From Gibbula magus (Eukaryota > Mollusca > Gastropoda > Trochida > Trochidae), in contig OW388296.1 of NCBI GenBank assembly GCA_936450465.1, positions 43,876,448 to 43,940,447 on the forward strand: a DNA stretch of 64,000 nucleotides, given 5' to 3'. The notes beneath the pieces were generated by a model. It had not been told where the DNA came from. It made no database searches and saw only the letters and a program-made list of their open reading frames with translations. Shown in pieces: positions 62,766 to 64,000 of the stretch; positions within the stretch are counted from its first letter, which is position 1, and each line of letters starts with the position of its first letter. The position numbers were made by a program, and so were the translations under genes.

Positions 62766-63139
62766 TGTTCATGTTAACATAAAATGGTCAAGTTAAGTCC
62801 GCGAGTGTACAAGAAGAATATTTTCCACTTGATCATTTATGTTTGCTTCACAAAATGTTGATGCTGAATTCCATTTGAATTCAAATAGTTCCTACAAAAG
62901 AACGATTGTCACTCATGTTTTCATATTGTTATGAAGACTTCCACGTGGAACAATTTGAGCTTATATACCACACATATGAGCCAAAGCGATATTGATATCG
63001 CAAAAATGAGAAATAAAACTACCTAATATTGCTTTCCTTTGCTTAAACCATTGAAGGAAGGTGGTTCTATGACAGTCACATTATCTTGTGAAAAAGCGAT
63101 TTCTGACCATAGGCTAACATGTCTTTTATCCATTTACCT

Positions 63140-64000
63140 TGTAACGGCCAAAATCACACTTTTATGCTAACATCTTCCCCGGTGTATTATTTTCTCATTA
63201 GCGGTATGCATTTAAACTTTTCTTTTTTGGAGTAACCTGCCTTGGGCACGGACTTTTCGTTCAAACATGGCTGCGCCCATGTACGCTGCAAAAACAATTT
63301 TCCAAAGTTAAAAAATGCCATTGCAAACAAACGGTAACTATAATTTTATCACCATTTTAATGTAATTCTTTTGTAAAAGTAAATTCTCACAAATGTAGGC
63401 AAATTTTAAGGTACATTTCATTCACTTTATCAGTTAAATTGTATTTTTCAACTGGCAATGTGTTTAGCGTTATATTTCATGCTATTTTCATTTCATTTCA
63501 TAGGCAAAGTTATGAATTGCAAGTGTAATTTCAAAGTGTTTAGTTTAACCAAAGGTTATTCATTTGTTTGTGCTATTTTATCTTTCGTGTCAATATTTTT
63601 AGTAAATTTAACTTCAGTGTTTTTCACTTTTCTGCAATTACCGTAAATACCCTAAAATACTGTATTAATCTATTTTTTAACAAACAACTTAAGTTTTGGG
63701 CTTTTCTTTGTTTACAAGTTTAAGAAATATGTTCAAGTAAGTTTTTGCATAAATTATTAATGTTTTCTTTACCATATTTTATTGCAAAAGGCAATTATTC
63801 TATCACCATTGCATAAGGCAATCCCATTGATAAATCTCTTTGCATAAGGCAATTTCAAGTAATATTCTTCATTGTTTTTAAGCAATCTTTAATTTATATT
63901 TTACATTTTAGCATAGACTAGCTACTTCTTTATTTCTCATTGCATAAGGCAATTACCGTAGTGTATCTAATTGCATAAGGCAATTATATTAATTATTTCT
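63140..64000. other. Sequence beyond the repeat boundary
   Basis: No counterpart elsewhere in the window. It contains CAAACATGGCTGCGCCCATG (63268-63287), a near-palindrome giving a 14-codon frame (MAAPMYAAKTIFQS), and a low-complexity hydrophobic 62-codon frame at 63458-63646 that is not credible as a gene. The 31 bp-period array begins at 63781. Confidence 0.6.
63781..63984. repeat. ~31 bp-period array of the hairpin 15-mer ATTGCATAAGGCAAT
   Basis: The 15-mer or a close variant occurs at 63781 (ATTGCAAAAGGCAAT), 63808, 63839 (first base T), 63870 (degenerate, ATTGTTTTTAAGCAAT), 63939 and 63970. Spacings are near 31 bp, with one gap of about 69 bp. ATTGC and GCAAT are complementary arms around a 5-base loop. 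The intervening sequence is not conserved. It probably continues past the window end. Confidence 0.75.

Noticed and set aside
63458..63646. 62-codon hydrophobic frame as a membrane protein
   Set aside because: AT-rich low-complexity sequence rich in Phe and Leu, no second copy and no supporting signals.
63781..63984. CRISPR-like layout of palindromic repeats with unique spacers
   Set aside because: Repeats are only 15 bp, spacing is uneven, no cas genes are present and the DNA is plainly eukaryotic; a minisatellite is the better reading.

Overview
The window is non-coding, AT-rich animal nuclear DNA, most likely from a mollusc. I lean towards a vetigastropod such as an abalone. The clue is a tRNA-derived SINE with intact pol III A and B boxes and a 3' end of the form GTTAAACCCCAACTCACC followed by (TCACC)n; I remember this ending from abalone-type sequence and have not searched for it. 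There are no operons, no rRNA genes and no complete recognisable host gene. Nearly everything is duplicated sequence carrying transposable-element debris.

The main feature is a two-level tandem repeat. At the first level a block called here L (about 3.4-5.3 kb) is followed by a block R (about 2-2.6 kb). At the second level, alternate units differ: one is L-R (about 8.5 kb) and the next is L-M-R (about 26 kb), where M is a further ~20 kb. The order is: tail of R (1-120), L1 (121-5460), spacer (5461-6480), R1 (6481-9050), L2 (9051-12420), M (12421-32960), R2 (32961-35085); then again L1' (35086-39760), spacer' (39761-40860), R1' (40861-43440), L2' (43441-46830), M' (46831-63139). M' breaks off into sequence with no counterpart (63140-64000). 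The higher-order period is about 34.8 kb. By eye, copies one higher-order unit apart differ by a few percent and neighbouring L copies by clearly more, so the short duplication is older than the long one. An assembly error, with two divergent haplotypes joined end to end, could look similar and must be excluded.

Transposable elements can be dated against the duplication. Shared by both long copies, so older: SINEs, a MITE family with AGTAGCAC-type terminal inverted repeats (TIRs), a ~415 bp palindromic element, a ~430 bp element with ~40 bp TIRs, and two minus-strand LINE relics. Present in the first copy only, so younger or lost from the other: a 5'-truncated LINE carrying reverse transcriptase at 24220-25873 with a 12 bp target duplication and one frameshift, a LINE 3' end at 29112-29280, and a foldback element with two perfect CRE palindromes at 27119-27382. 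In the second copy only: a 575 bp insertion with a CCAAT/octamer/TATA promoter at 52875-53449, and a 76 bp miniature element.

Possible host coding sequence is limited. There is a candidate three-exon reading frame (131 codons) at 3096-3988, inside an island absent from the other three L copies; its middle part weakly resembles a death-fold domain. A minus-strand exon-like module (SESIDxHDRR) recurs in degraded form. A short minus-strand ORF beginning MADSCFKIVCERFG lies beneath a CCAAT promoter-like block. None of these is established as a working gene. The right edge holds a ~31 bp-period array of a hairpin-forming 15-mer that runs out of the window.
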